64,000 bases of DNA, taken from the NCBI GenBank assembly GCA_016871175.1, contig VFZL01000016.1, positions 36,757 to 100,756 on the forward strand, given 5' to 3'. Shown one piece after another: positions 26,843 through 37,184 of the stretch (within the stretch, counting starts at the first letter, position 1; every line of letters starts with the position of its first letter). The DNA comes from Acidimicrobiia bacterium. GTDB lineage: Bacteria > Acidobacteriota > Vicinamibacteria > Vicinamibacterales > CAVVIG01. The notes below the pieces were generated by a model. It was given only the letters and a program-made list of their open reading frames with translations. It made no database searches and was not told where the DNA came from. Position numbers and translations under genes: made by a program.

Positions 26843-28936
26843 ATGAAGGTCTACGACGCCGCCAGCATCCGGAATGTCGCGATTGTCGGGCATACCGGTT
26901 CGGGCAAGACGCAACTCGCCTCCGCCATTCTCGCCGACGCCGGCATGATCAACCGCTTTGGGAAAGTTGATGACGGGACAACCGTCACGGATTTTGATGA
27001 GGAGGAGATCGCGCGCAAGCACACGCTCTCGGCGAGCCTCGCGTTCGCTGAATGGAACAGGCACAAGATCAACCTCATCGATACCCCGGGCATTGGTAAC
27101 TTCTTCTCGGACGTCCGCAGCGCACTCTACGTCGCGGACGGCGCGCTCGTGGTGATCGACGCCGTCGCTGGCGTGATGGTGCAGACCGAGAAGGCGTGGG
27201 CGGCAGCCGACGAGCTGACGGTGCCCCGACTCGTGGTGCTCAACCGGATGGACCGGGAGCGCGCGAGCCTCGAGCGCTCGCTCCAGTCGCTGCGCGATAC
27301 CTGCAACCGCACGGTCATCCCAGTCCAGCTGCCGATCGGGGAGGACAAAGCGTTCCGTGGCGTGGTCGATCTCGTCACCCGAAAGGCTTTCGTGTTCGAG
27401 GGCGGCGAGAGTGGCAAGTGCAAGGAAACCCCCATCCCTGCCGACATGGCCGCAGCCGTCGACAGCGCCCGCGAGCAACTCATCGAAATGGTGGCCGAGG
27501 CCGATGAGCGCCTCATGGAGAAGTTCTTCGAGGCAGGCACCCTCACCGACGACGAGCTCGTGAGCGGGCTGCGCAGTGCAACGGCCGGGGCGAAGATCTT
27601 CCCGCTCTTGTGCACGTCCGCGCTCCTCAACATGGGCATTCAACCGTTGCTCGACAGCATCCTCGCATATCTGCCCTCCCCTGCCGATCGTCCGTTTCCC
27701 GCGATCGACAAGTCCGGAGCCTCCACGACCGTGCAGGCTGATGACAAAGCCGCGAGCGCGGCGTTTGTCTGGAAGACCATCGCCGATCCGTTTGCCGGCC
27801 GCATCACGATGTTCCGCGTAATGTCAGGATCGATGAAATCCGATTCGACCGTGCACAACCGGGCCAAGGACGTCTCCGAACGGCTGGGCCATCTCGAGCT
27901 ACTGCAGGGCAAGACACAGACACCAGTGCCCGAGATCAAGGCAGGCGACATGGGAGCGGTCGCGAAACTCAAGGACACGCTGACCAACGACACTCTCGGC
28001 GACAAGAGTGAGGCGCTGTCGTTCCCGCCCGTGAAGTTCCCGGAGCCTGTCTTGAGCTACGCCATCGAGCCGAAGAGCCGCGGCGACGAAGACAAGATCA
28101 GCACGGCGATGCACCGCCTGGAGGAAGAAGACCCGACGATCCGCTACAGCCGCGATCCGCAGACCAAGGAGCTCCTGCTCTCGGGACAGGGACAGATTCA
28201 CATCGAGGTCACGGTCGCGAAGCTGAAACGGCGCTTTGGCGTGGACGTCAACCTCAAACCGCCAAGAATTCCGTATCGGGAAACGATCAAGTCGGCGACC
28301 GAGGCGCACGGCCGCCACAAGAAGCAAACAGGCGGACACGGCCAGTTCGGCGACTGCAAGATCCGCATGGAGCCGTTGCCCCGTGGCGGCGACTTCGAGT
28401 TCGTCGACGATATCTTCGGCGGCTCCATTCCGCGGCAATTCGTGCCGGCCGTCGAGAAGGGCATCCAGGACTCCCGGCAGCGCGGATACCTCGCCGGTTA
28501 CCCGGTCGTCGATTTCAGGGTGACCGTGTTCGACGGGTCGTACCACGACGTGGACTCGAACGAGTTGTCGTTCAAGATGGCCGGATCACTCGCGTTCAAG
28601 GACGCGATGACGCGGGCGCGGCCGACGATCCTCGAACCGATCATGAACGTCGAGGTCTACGCGCCGTCCGACTACGCCGGCGACCTGATGGGCGACCTCA
28701 ACGGCCGGCGCGGCCGCATTGGCGGCATGGACACACGCGGCGGCACCACGATCATCAAGGCGCAGGTTCCCATGTCCGAGATGCTCTCTTACGAGCAACA
28801 CCTGACGTCTGCGACGGGTGGACGCGGGTCGTATCACATGGAGTACTCGCACTACGACGAAGTGCCGTCTCACCTGCAAAGCAAGATCATCGCGGCGGCC
28901 AAGGCCGAACGCGGTGTCGAGGTGGAAGAGGCGTAG
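26843..28936 (+). CDS. Elongation factor G paralogue (EF-G-II-like)
   Basis: 697 residues, full EF-G domain order. The GTPase motifs differ from the canonical copy at 45.3-47.4 kb: G1 'GHTGSGKT' instead of AHIDAGKT, G3 'DTPGIGNFF', G4 'NRMD' instead of NKMD. Domain IV 'QTGGHGQFGDCKIRMEPLPRGGDFEF' and the C-terminal 'GRRGRIGGMD' are intact. EF-G-II proteins are known ribosome-binding GTPases of variable, often unclear role, in some bacteria linked to recycling or stress. Monocistronic, convergent with rplQ across a shared terminator. Confidence 0.85.
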   Translation: MKVYDAASIRNVAIVGHTGSGKTQLASAILADAGMINRFGKVDDGTTVTDFDEEEIARKHTLSASLAFAEWNRHKINLIDTPGIGNFFSDVRSALYVADGALVVIDAVAGVMVQTEKAWAAADELTVPRLVVLNRMDRERASLERSLQSLRDTCNRTVIPVQLPIGEDKAFRGVVDLVTRKAFVFEGGESGKCKETPIPADMAAAVDSAREQLIEMVAEADERLMEKFFEAGTLTDDELVSGLRSATAGAKIFPLLCTSALLNMGIQPLLDSILAYLPSPADRPFPAIDKSGASTTVQADDKAASAAFVWKTIADPFAGRITMFRVMSGSMKSDSTVHNRAKDVSERLGHLELLQGKTQTPVPEIKAGDMGAVAKLKDTLTNDTLGDKSEALSFPPVKFPEPVLSYAIEPKSRGDEDKISTAMHRLEEEDPTIRYSRDPQTKELLLSGQGQIHIEVTVAKLKRRFGVDVNLKPPRIPYRETIKSATEAHGRHKKQTGGHGQFGDCKIRMEPLPRGGDFEFVDDIFGGSIPRQFVPAVEKGIQDSRQRGYLAGYPVVDFRVTVFDGSYHDVDSNELSFKMAGSLAFKDAMTRARPTILEPIMNVEVYAPSDYAGDLMGDLNGRRGRIGGMDTRGGTTIIKAQVPMSEMLSYEQHLTSATGGRGSYHMEYSHYDEVPSHLQSKIIAAAKAERGVEVEEA

Positions 28937-28961
28937 CAGGCGCTCGAGAACGGCGCAAGCA

Positions 28962-28998
28962 GAAAGGCCCGGTGAGCGGCGCACTCAGCGGGCCTTTC
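28962..28998. terminator. Bidirectional hairpin terminator between the EF-G paralogue and rplQ
   Basis: 15-bp stem with one mismatch: GAAAGGCCCGGTGAG / CTCAGCGGGCCTTTC, 7-nt loop. It sits 25 bp after the plus-strand stop and 40 bp after the rplQ stop. The stem ends carry GAAAGG/CCTTTC, so each strand has a short T tract within the stem. Serves both convergent units. Confidence 0.75.
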
Positions 28999-29037
28999 GT
29001 GGGTCGACCGGGGAACGACGCGCGTCGTGCGGATGGG

Positions 29038-29631
29038 CTACGCGCCACCTTCCTGATCGGATTTCTTCTTCCTGCTGCCGGCGGACTTCTTCTCGGGCTC
29101 ACCCTCGCCGTCCTGGACGGGTGTGTCCTTTTTCCCGCGCAGGCGGTTCGCAGCGGCGCGCAGCCGGCCGCCCACGCCGGTCGGCCCGGGCGCCTCGGCG
29201 GCCTTGGCCGCTTCAGCTTCTTCCTTGGCACGTGGGTTGTACTCACTGCCGATGAGCTCGACCTGGGCGACCTCGGCGCCGTCGCCCTTGCGAAACCCGA
29301 CTCGGAGAAGGCGCGTGTAGCCCCCGGGACGGCCGGCAAAGCGCGGCGCGAGCTCGCTGAAGAGTTTCGTGACGACCGCACGATCCTGCAGGTCTTGCAT
29401 CACGAGTCGGCGCGCGTTGAGCGTTCGGATCGGTCCGGCGTTGGACCCCTCCGCCAACCCGCGCTTGGCAATCGTGATCAGACGCTCCACGAAGGGCCGC
29501 AGCTCCTTCGCGCGAGGTACCGTGGTTGTTAGATGCTCGTGACGCAGGAGAGAGGTCGCCTGGTTCCTCAGCATCGCGATGCGATGCTCGGTGACGCGCC
29601 CCAGTTTCCGGTGTGCAACTCGGTGTCTCAT
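29038..29631 (-). CDS. rplQ: 50S ribosomal protein L17 with long C-terminal extension
   Basis: Residues 1-120 are ordinary L17 (MRHRVAHRKLGRVTEHRIAM, 'RNQATSLLRHEHLTTTVPRAKELRP', 'GGYTRLLRVGFRKGDGAEVAQVELI'). Beyond this are about 75 extra residues, Ala/Glu/Lys/Gly-rich and ending in acidic-basic repeats (KKSAGSRKKKSDQEGGA), against a usual total near 120. Last gene of the alpha operon. Confidence 0.95.
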   Translation of the reverse strand: MRHRVAHRKLGRVTEHRIAMLRNQATSLLRHEHLTTTVPRAKELRPFVERLITIAKRGLAEGSNAGPIRTLNARRLVMQDLQDRAVVTKLFSELAPRFAGRPGGYTRLLRVGFRKGDGAEVAQVELIGSEYNPRAKEEAEAAKAAEAPGPTGVGGRLRAAANRLRGKKDTPVQDGEGEPEKKSAGSRKKKSDQEGGA

Positions 29632-29670
29632 GGCTCCCTACGGGCCTGCCTGGCCCACCCCCACCCTGGC

Positions 29671-30645
29671 CTATTCGCTGCCGCCGTCGACCCGCATGCC
29701 GAGGCTGAGGCCCATGGTCGACAGGATTTCCTTGATCTCGTTTAGGCTCTTCCGACCGAAGTTCTTCGTCTTGAGCATCTCGCCTTCGGTCTTCTGAACC
29801 AGCTCCCGGATCGTACGGATGTTCGCGTTCTTCAAGCAGTTGTAGGAACGGACGGAGAGCTCCAGCTCCTCGACGGACTTGTCGAGATTCTCGTTCCCAG
29901 CCCCGGTTCGCGGCTGATCGCCAGTGACCTCGGCCCGTGGCTCCTCGCCCTCTTCGAGATTGATGAAGATGTTCAGGTGGTCGCGAATCAGCTTCGCGGA
30001 CAGCGACACGGCGTCACGCGCGGTAATCGATCCGTTCGTCCACACGTCGACGGTCAGCTTGTCGTAGTCCGTGGTCTGTCCCAACCGAGCGGCTTCGACC
30101 AAGTAGTTGACCTTCTTGATCGGCGAGTGCACGGAGTCGATCGGTATCCAGCCGATCCCGAGATCCTCGTCGAAGTTCTTGTCCGCTGAGACATATCCCC
30201 GGCCGCGACGCAGGCGCATCTCCATGCGGAGCGATCCGTTCTCCGAGACGGTGGCGATGTGTGCATCCGGCTCGAGAATCTCGACGTCGCCGTCAGCCTG
30301 AATGTCGCGGGCGCGTACTTCACCCGGCTTGTTGACGCGCACGATCAGCGCCTTGGTCTGGTCGCTGTGCAGCTTCAGCGGAATCTGCTTCAGATTGAGG
30401 ATAATGTCGGTCGCGTCCTCGACGACCCCCGGGATGGGCGAGAACTCGTGCAACACGCCATCGATCTTGACGGCGGTGATCGCCGCGCCCTCGATCGACG
30501 ACAGCAGCACGCGTCGCAGCGCGTTTCCGATGGTCGTCCCGAACCCGCGCTCGAACGGTTGCGCGTAGAAGCGACCGAAGCGGTCCGTCAGGGTCTCGCG
30601 CTCGAATTCGAGCCGCTTGGGTCGCTGAAAGCCTTTCCAGAGCAT
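29671..30645 (-). CDS. rpoA: RNA polymerase alpha subunit
   Basis: 324 residues from the ATG at 30645 (AAAGGA 6 nt upstream); a GTG at 30663 would absorb the Shine-Dalgarno. N-terminal dimerisation domain '[25 protein letters not shown]' and C-terminal domain '[27 protein letters not shown]' with the UP-element/activator-binding surface. Its 195-bp upstream spacer contains a potential pseudoknot and a hairpin just before the Shine-Dalgarno, so translation or transcription may be controlled there. Confidence 0.97.
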   Translation of the reverse strand: MLWKGFQRPKRLEFERETLTDRFGRFYAQPFERGFGTTIGNALRRVLLSSIEGAAITAVKIDGVLHEFSPIPGVVEDATDIILNLKQIPLKLHSDQTKALIVRVNKPGEVRARDIQADGDVEILEPDAHIATVSENGSLRMEMRLRRGRGYVSADKNFDEDLGIGWIPIDSVHSPIKKVNYLVEAARLGQTTDYDKLTVDVWTNGSITARDAVSLSAKLIRDHLNIFINLEEGEEPRAEVTGDQPRTGAGNENLDKSVEELELSVRSYNCLKNANIRTIRELVQKTEGEMLKTKNFGRKSLNEIKEILSTMGLSLGMRVDGGSE

Positions 30646-30663
30646 TATGTGTCCTTTCGCCAC

Positions 30664-30680
30664 GGGCCCGCAGACGGGCC
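30664..30680 (-). other. Small hairpin before the rpoA Shine-Dalgarno
   Basis: On the RNA strand GGCCCG-tctg-CGGGCC forms a 6-bp tetraloop hairpin whose 3' side ends about 8 nt before AAAGGA. No T run follows, so it is not an obvious terminator; it may influence ribosome access or mRNA processing. Confidence 0.45.
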
Positions 30681-30682
30681 AC

Positions 30683-30745
30683 CAGACCTGCGAGTATGGT
30701 CACCGACCTCCCGCCGCAGGTCTGTCAAGGCTGCGGGTCGGTGAC
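30683..30745 (-). promoter_or_regulatory. Interleaved perfect inverted repeats (potential pseudoknot) in rpsD-rpoA spacer
   Basis: Two perfect 10-bp complementary pairs are interleaved. In RNA order: GTCACCGACC (30745-30736), CAGACCTGCG (30724-30715), GGTCGGTGAC (30708-30699), CGCAGGTCTG (30692-30683). Segment 1 pairs with 3 and segment 2 with 4. They can form an H-type pseudoknot (loops of 11, 6 and 6 nt) or two mutually exclusive hairpins. The position, downstream of the S4 gene and just before rpoA, suggests an autoregulatory or differential-expression element. Confidence 0.7.
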
Positions 30746-30750
30746 TTGGC

Positions 30751-30840
30751 TGCAACCATCTCCGTCGCCACTCACGAGTCGTCAGTCAGCCCATCGTGAT
30801 GGCGACTGAAGACCTGAGACGTGTGACTGGCGACTGAGCC
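30751..30840. repeat. Degenerate AGTCGCC-type tandem repeat
   Basis: Read on the minus strand: CAGTCGCCAGTCACACG, TTCAGTCGCCATCACG and related words, the same family as 26571-26640. GGCGACTGA occurs twice on the plus strand (30801 and 30829), with the inverse GTCGCCA at 30764. Directly abuts the rpsD stop. Confidence 0.6.
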
Positions 30841-31470
30841 TTACTTCGAGTACAGCTCGACGATGAGCTGCTCCTGCACCGGCAGATTGATCTGCGCGCG
30901 CGTCGGCATCGACACGACGCGGCCCGACATCGACGCGGCGTCGAACGAGAGCCACTCCGGGATACCGCGCCCCTTCACTTCCTCCAACGCATGCTCGATG
31001 GTGACGTTCTTCTGTGTGCGACCTAGGACCGTCACGACGTCTCCCGCCTTCACCGAATACGACGGGATATCGACCTTCTTGCCATTGATCAGGAAGTGAC
31101 CGTGGCGCACGAGCTGTCGCGCCTGCGGACGCGATGTCGAGAGGCCGAGGCGATAGACGACGTTGTCCAGGCGCCGCTCGAGCATCTGCAACAGCGTTTC
31201 GCCGGTAATCCCACGAGTCCGTTCCGCGGTCTCGAAGTAGTGGCGGAACTGGTCCTCGAGCACTCCGTAGATGCGCTTGACCTTTTGCTTCTCGCGCAAC
31301 TGCAGACCGTAGCCGGCGAGCTTCGCCTTTCGCGTCTTGCCGTGCTGACCCGGCGCGAAGTTGCGCTTTTCGATCGCGCACTTCTCCGTATAGCAACGCT
31401 CCCCTTTCAAGAAGAGCTTCATTGCCTCTCGACGGCACAGGCGACAGACGGGACCGATGTAACGAGCCAT
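30841..31470 (-). CDS. rpsD: 30S ribosomal protein S4
   Basis: 209 residues, zinc-type S4: C9, C12, C26 and C31 are all present. S4 RNA-binding domain '[40 protein letters not shown]'. Primary 16S binder. In other bacteria S4 represses its own operon by binding an mRNA pseudoknot, which makes the adjacent spacer noteworthy. Confidence 0.97.
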   Translation of the reverse strand: MARYIGPVCRLCRREAMKLFLKGERCYTEKCAIEKRNFAPGQHGKTRKAKLAGYGLQLREKQKVKRIYGVLEDQFRHYFETAERTRGITGETLLQMLERRLDNVVYRLGLSTSRPQARQLVRHGHFLINGKKVDIPSYSVKAGDVVTVLGRTQKNVTIEHALEEVKGRGIPEWLSFDAASMSGRVVSMPTRAQINLPVQEQLIVELYSK

Positions 31471-31497
31471 GCGTTCGTGACCTCTGAGAAAGTGTTC

Positions 31498-31944
31498 CTA
31501 GACGCGGCGCCGCTTAGGCGGACGGCAGCCGTTGTGGGGAATCGGCGTGACGTCGCGGATCGATTTCACTTCGAGTCCGACGGTCTGCAGCGCACGAATG
31601 GCGGACTCACGGCCGGAGCCTGGTCCCTTCACGCGGACGTCAAGCGACCGCATACCCACGGTCTTTGCGGCGTTGCCGGCGTTGAGCGCGGCCTGGGTCG
31701 CGGCAAAGGGCGTCCCTTTGCGCGAGCCCTTGAAGCCGATGCCGCCCGCGCTGGACCATGCCACCACATTGCCCTCCGTGTCGGTGATCGTCACGGTGGT
31801 GTTGTTGAACGACGCATGGATGTGCGCCAAGCCGTGGTGCACGATCCGTTTCTCGCCGCGCTTCTTGAAGACCTTCTTCCGTTTTCCGGCAGATTCTTTC
31901 TTCTCAGGTGTCGCGCCTTCGGGCGCGGCGTCGGTCTTAGCCAT
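31498..31944 (-). CDS. rpsK: 30S ribosomal protein S11
   Basis: 148 residues from the ATG at 31944. About 20 extra N-terminal residues (Ala/Glu/Lys-rich) precede the core '[19 protein letters not shown]'. Ends '[14 protein letters not shown]', as expected. Platform protein of the 30S subunit. Starts 4 bp after the rpsM stop; longer upstream frame rejected because it runs through rpsM. Confidence 0.97.
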   Translation of the reverse strand: MAKTDAAPEGATPEKKESAGKRKKVFKKRGEKRIVHHGLAHIHASFNNTTVTITDTEGNVVAWSSAGGIGFKGSRKGTPFAATQAALNAGNAAKTVGMRSLDVRVKGPGSGRESAIRALQTVGLEVKSIRDVTPIPHNGCRPPKRRRV

Positions 31945-31948
31945 ATAC

Positions 31949-32323
31949 CTACACCGTCTTCTTCTTGGCGATGGCGCCCTTCCGCGGGCCCTTGCGCGTG
32001 CGAGCGTTGGTGCGCGTGCGCTGGCCGCGCACCGGCAGCCCGCGCCGATGCCGCATGCCACGATAGGAGCCGATTTCCATCAGCCGCTTGATGTTCATCG
32101 AGATCTCCTTGCGGAGGTCACCCTCGACACGGCCCTGCTCCTCGATGACCCGGCTGATCTTCCGCACATCGTCCTCCGACAGATCCTTCACGCGGATGTC
32201 GGGACTCACGCCCGCATCCGCCAGGATGCCGTTCGAACGGACACGTCCAATGCCGAAGATGTACGTGAGACCGATCTCGATGCGCTTCGTGCGCGGAAGA
32301 TCGATGCCTGCGATACGCGCCAT
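31949..32323 (-). CDS. rpsM: 30S ribosomal protein S13
   Basis: 124 residues. '[26 protein letters not shown]' and C-terminal '[23 protein letters not shown]' are diagnostic. Head protein contacting P-site tRNA. Follows rpmJ by 28 bp. Confidence 0.97.
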   Translation of the reverse strand: MARIAGIDLPRTKRIEIGLTYIFGIGRVRSNGILADAGVSPDIRVKDLSEDDVRKISRVIEEQGRVEGDLRKEISMNIKRLMEIGSYRGMRHRRGLPVRGQRTRTNARTRKGPRKGAIAKKKTV

Positions 32324-32351
32324 ACTGTAATCCCTTCGCCTATCGGTTCCG

Positions 32352-32465
32352 CTAGCCTTGCCGCTGCTTGTGTTTCTGATTCGTACAGATCACCCGAACC
32401 ACGCCACGGCGCCGGACGATCTTGCATTTGTCGCAAATCCGACGTACCGACGCTCGAACCTTCAT
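32352..32465 (-). CDS. rpmJ: 50S ribosomal protein L36
   Basis: 37 residues ([15 protein letters not shown]...KHKQRQG), the normal length, with the zinc ligands C11, C14, C27 and H32, i.e. the zinc-binding (C+) form. Its ATG overlaps the infA stop (ATGA). Easily missed because of its size. Confidence 0.97.
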   Translation of the reverse strand: MKVRASVRRICDKCKIVRRRGVVRVICTNQKHKQRQG

Positions 32466-32662
32466 AGCTTCTCCATAATCCGCCCGCGCCGGAGGTCGAC
32501 CGGCGACAATGCCAACCGTACGCGATCGCCCACCAGGACCCGAACGAAATTCCGATCCGTCCGATCGGCGATGTGCGCTGTCACCGACGGCCCGTCGTCC
32601 AGTCGCACGCGATAGAGCGAACTGGGCAACTGCTCCTCAACCGTCCCGATGACGTCTTTCAT
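32462..32662 (-). CDS. infA: Translation initiation factor IF-1 (divergent)
   Basis: 66 residues with an S1/OB fold. '[26 protein letters not shown]' and '[22 protein letters not shown]' fit IF-1. The usual AHISGKMR-type loop is replaced by [11 protein letters not shown] and the C-terminus is short. Gene position (map-infA-rpmJ-rpsM) is exactly as in other bacteria. It could be the only IF-1 or one of two. Confidence 0.9.
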   Translation of the reverse strand: MKDVIGTVEEQLPSSLYRVRLDDGPSVTAHIADRTDRNFVRVLVGDRVRLALSPVDLRRGRIMEKL

Positions 32663-32695
32663 CTCGACTCAGGCCACCGGGCCGCCACTCTCGCG

Positions 32696-33469
32696 CTACG
32701 TCCGTACTGCGACGGGCACCTCACGAGCCGTCAGAATCCACGGTTCGCCGACGGTCACCGCCACCGTGTGCTCGAAGTGCGCGGACAAGCTTCGGTCGCG
32801 GGTTACCGCGGTCCAGCCATCCGCCAGCACTTTGACCGCCGGCTTGCCGGCGTTCACCATCGGCTCGATCGCGAGCACCATGCCCTCGGAGAGCCGCGGC
32901 CCACGACCGGGCTCGCCGTAGTTGGGCACCTGCGGCTCTTCGTGCATCGACTGCCCAATGCCGTGCCCGACGAACTCACGGACGATCGAGAACCCATGTG
33001 CCTCGACGTGCTGCTGCACGGCATGGCCGATATCCGAGAGCCGGTTGCCCGGGCGCACCTTTTCGATGGCCTTGAACAGCGACTCCTCGGTCACCCGCAG
33101 CAGCCGTGCGGCGTCCTCCGACACGTGCCCGACCGGGAGGGTCAGCGCGCTGTCACCGTAGTACCCATTCAACTGCGCGCCCACGTCGATCGAGATAATG
33201 TCTCCTTCGTCCAGCACCCGGCGGCCCGACGGGATACCGTGGATCACTTCGTCGTTCACCGAGGCACAGATCGTCGCCGGATATCCGTGGTACCCCTTGA
33301 AGGCGGGAATCGCGCCCGCGTCGAGAATGGTCTTCTCGGCGAGCACGTCAAGATCGGCTGTTGTCACGCCTGGCGCGACCTTCGCCGTCAGCAACGTCAG
33401 CACCTCACCCACCAGGCGGCCGGCCGCTCGCATCTTCTCGAGTTCGTTGGCCGACCGGCACACAATCAC
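32696..33469 (-). CDS. map: Type I methionine aminopeptidase
   Basis: 257 residues. Removes initiator Met. The di-metal ligands are visible in 'SIDVGAQLNGYYGDSA' (two Asp), 'GHGIGQSMHEEP' (His), 'AIEPMV' (Glu) and 'SAHFEHTVAVT' (Glu). No N-terminal zinc-finger extension. Its ATG overlaps the adk stop by 4 bp, as is common in this cluster. Confidence 0.97.
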   Translation of the reverse strand: MIVCRSANELEKMRAAGRLVGEVLTLLTAKVAPGVTTADLDVLAEKTILDAGAIPAFKGYHGYPATICASVNDEVIHGIPSGRRVLDEGDIISIDVGAQLNGYYGDSALTLPVGHVSEDAARLLRVTEESLFKAIEKVRPGNRLSDIGHAVQQHVEAHGFSIVREFVGHGIGQSMHEEPQVPNYGEPGRGPRLSEGMVLAIEPMVNAGKPAVKVLADGWTAVTRDRSLSAHFEHTVAVTVGEPWILTAREVPVAVRT

Positions 33470-34158
33470 CGCCCTGCGCCTCCTCCCACCCCGGCGGTTA
33501 TGGCGAAGGTGTCCACCGCCATCTCAATCATCTCCGCCACTCGGCTTGGCGACTGCGACCCGTCGATCGGGCAGAAGCTCGGCCGCTTCTGATAGAACTC
33601 CACCAGCGGCCGAGTGTTCTTCTCGTACACCTTCAATCGCTCGCGGACGACCATCTCATTGTCGTCTGCGCGCTGCACGAACGAGCCGCCGCACTTCGGG
33701 CAACGCGCCGCTGCTGCGGCTGGCGACCCGGCTGCCAGACCCGCGGGTGCGTTCGACCCGCACTGGCCGCACACCAATCGACTCGTCAACCGCCTCACGA
33801 GCTCGGCGTCCGGCACCTGGATGTCGACGACGATCAACGGCGACCGCCCGGCCATCAAACCATCGAGCGCCTGCGCCTGGGCCACGGTGCGCGGGAACCC
33901 GTCGAGGATGATGCCCTTGGCCACATTGGGCCGATCCAGACGCTCCTTCACGATCCCGATGATGACCTCATCAGTCACAAGCTCACCGCGGTCCATGATG
34001 GCCTTGGCGCGCAGCCCGATCGCGGTCTTGTTGGCGACCGCCTCCCGCAAGATGTCGCCCGTCGAGATTTTCGGGATCCCCTTCACCTGGGCGAATCGAT
34101 CGGCCTGCGTCCCCTTGCCGGCTCCGGGCGGTCCTAGAAAGATCACGTTGAGCGCCAT
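33466..34158 (-). CDS. adk: Adenylate kinase
   Basis: 230 residues from the ATG at 34158. P-loop G9-PPGAGKGT, 'GFPRTVAQAQALD', and a long LID domain with a four-cysteine zinc site (C-x2-C in 'VCGQCGSNAP', C-x2-C in 'RCPKCGG') separated by an Ala/Gly-rich insert. Balances adenine nucleotides. Upstream 69 codons of open frame rejected: they overlap secY and are not coding-like. Confidence 0.96.
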   Translation of the reverse strand: MALNVIFLGPPGAGKGTQADRFAQVKGIPKISTGDILREAVANKTAIGLRAKAIMDRGELVTDEVIIGIVKERLDRPNVAKGIILDGFPRTVAQAQALDGLMAGRSPLIVVDIQVPDAELVRRLTSRLVCGQCGSNAPAGLAAGSPAAAAARCPKCGGSFVQRADDNEMVVRERLKVYEKNTRPLVEFYQKRPSFCPIDGSQSPSRVAEMIEMAVDTFAITAGVGGGAGR

Positions 34159-34175
34159 ACGCTTGCTGCGGCTCC

Positions 34176-35561
<1,386 letters not shown>

Positions 35562-35586
35562 AACGCCTCAACTTGCTCCTGGGTCG

Positions 35587-36030
35587 TCAGGCCAGGACCT
35601 CCGTTGAGCCACCGGCCGCCGCGATTTTCTCCGCGGCCTTGCCGCTGAACTTGTGGGCGCGGACCGTGAGCGCTTTGCTCACGTCCCCGCGCGCCAGCAC
35701 CTTGATCTTGCCACCGCCCGCGACGAGCCGGCGCTCCACGAGCAAGTCCGGCGTGATCACCGTGCCGGCGTCGAACACCTCGGTCAGCGTGTCGATGTTC
35801 ACCACCTGGTACTCGACGCGGAACGGATTGTGGAAGCCGCGCTTCGGCACGCGCCGGTGGAGCGGCATCTGCCCGCCTTCGAACCCGCGCTTGAACTTGA
35901 AGCCCGAACGCGACTGCGCGCCCTTGTGCCCGCGCCCGGCCGTCTTGCCGTTTCCGGATCCCTGTCCGCGTCCCACGCGCTTGCGGACCCGCGCGGCGCC
36001 AGCCGGCGGTTTCAGGTTCGACAGATCCAT
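35587..36030 (-). CDS. rplO: 50S ribosomal protein L15
   Basis: 147 residues; 'GRGQGSGNGKTAGRGHKGAQSRSG' and 'FEGGQMPLHRRVPKRGF' are diagnostic. Normal length. Three bases after the rpmD stop. Confidence 0.97.
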   Translation of the reverse strand: MDLSNLKPPAGAARVRKRVGRGQGSGNGKTAGRGHKGAQSRSGFKFKRGFEGGQMPLHRRVPKRGFHNPFRVEYQVVNIDTLTEVFDAGTVITPDLLVERRLVAGGGKIKVLARGDVSKALTVRAHKFSGKAAEKIAAAGGSTEVLA

Positions 36031-36033
36031 CGC

Positions 36034-36234
36034 TTACTCCACCGACACCAAGTGTCGCACCTTGTGAATCATCCCACGGATCGACGGGCTGTCCTTCAAC
36101 TCGACCGTGTGCCGAATGCGCCGCAACCCGAGGCTTCGGACCACGTCGCCTTGATTCCGGTTGAAGCCAATCGGGCTCTTCAGCAGCGTGACTCTGACCA
36201 CACCACCTCTGGCGTCAGTTCTCTGATTCGACAT
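36034..36234 (-). CDS. rpmD: 50S ribosomal protein L30
   Basis: 66 residues; 'VRVTLLKSPIGFNRNQGDVVRSLGLRRI' is the L30 core. About ten extra N-terminal residues (MSNQRTDARG). Between rpsE and rplO as usual. Confidence 0.96.
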   Translation of the reverse strand: MSNQRTDARGGVVRVTLLKSPIGFNRNQGDVVRSLGLRRIRHTVELKDSPSIRGMIHKVRHLVSVE

Positions 36235-36259
36235 GGACTACTCCGCCCCGCTCTCCGAC

Positions 36260-36784
36260 TCAGGCCGACGCGCCGGCCCCGGTCAGCTCTTCCAGTTCCT
36301 TCCCGCGCATCCGAGCGATGAACGACGGATCCTTCAGCGCGTCGAGCCCCGCCACAGTCGCCCGGACGACGTTGTGCGGGTTGGCCGAACCGAGCGACTT
36401 CGTCAGGATGTTCGTGATCCCCGCCGACTCCACCACCGCGCGCACGGCGCCGCCGGCGATGATGCCGGTGCCGTCCGGCGCCGGCTTCAACAGCACACTG
36501 CCGGCGCCAAACTGCCCGACCACGGGATGTGGAATCGTCGTGCCGTTCAGCGGCACGCGAATCAAGTTCTTCTTGGCCGCCTCGATACCCTTCCTGATGG
36601 CCGACGGCACTTCCTTCGCCTTGCCGACACCGAATCCGACCACTCCGTGCCCGTCGCCGACCACGACGAGAGCACTGAAGCTCAGGTTCTTCCCGCCCTT
36701 GACGACCTTCGTCACGCGGTTGATCGAGACGACGGTGTCCTTGATATCGAGCTGACTGGCGTCGATACGCTCGAGTGTTCGCAT
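36260..36784 (-). CDS. rpsE: 30S ribosomal protein S5
   Basis: 174 residues; '[37 protein letters not shown]' is the dsRBD-like core. Contributes to decoding fidelity and mRNA helicase activity. Three bases after rplR. Confidence 0.97.
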   Translation of the reverse strand: MRTLERIDASQLDIKDTVVSINRVTKVVKGGKNLSFSALVVVGDGHGVVGFGVGKAKEVPSAIRKGIEAAKKNLIRVPLNGTTIPHPVVGQFGAGSVLLKPAPDGTGIIAGGAVRAVVESAGITNILTKSLGSANPHNVVRATVAGLDALKDPSFIARMRGKELEELTGAGASA

Positions 36785-36787
36785 GTC

Positions 36788-37162
36788 CTAGAACTCCAAA
36801 CCGGCTTTGCGCGCTGCATCGGCCACCGCGCGGATCCGTCCGTGATAGAGGAAGCCTGCGCGATCGAACACCACGCGCCTGATGCCTTTGTCCATTGAAC
36901 GTGCCGCAATCGCCTGTCCGATAGCCTCTGCGCCTTTGATGTTGCCGCCCCGTACGTCCTTCGAAAAACTCGCTTTGAGCGACGGATCGACACTCGACGC
37001 CGACACGATGGTGCGACCCGCCAGATCGTCGATCACCTGCGCGTAGATGTGCGAGACGCTGCGGAACACCGACAGCCTGGGCCGCTCGGCCGTGCCAGCG
37101 ATCCGCTTCCGCTGGCGCAGTTGAATTCGTTCGCGACGGTCTGATTTGGTCTTGATCCGCAT
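36788..37162 (-). CDS. rplR: 50S ribosomal protein L18
   Basis: 124 residues; 'RPRLSVFRSVSHIYAQVIDDLAGRTIVSASS' and 'VVFDRAGFLYHGRIRAVADAARKAGLEF' identify this 5S-rRNA-binding protein. Confidence 0.97.
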   Translation of the reverse strand: MRIKTKSDRRERIQLRQRKRIAGTAERPRLSVFRSVSHIYAQVIDDLAGRTIVSASSVDPSLKASFSKDVRGGNIKGAEAIGQAIAARSMDKGIRRVVFDRAGFLYHGRIRAVADAARKAGLEF

Positions 37163-37184
37163 GGGATGACTCCGGCCGCTCTTT

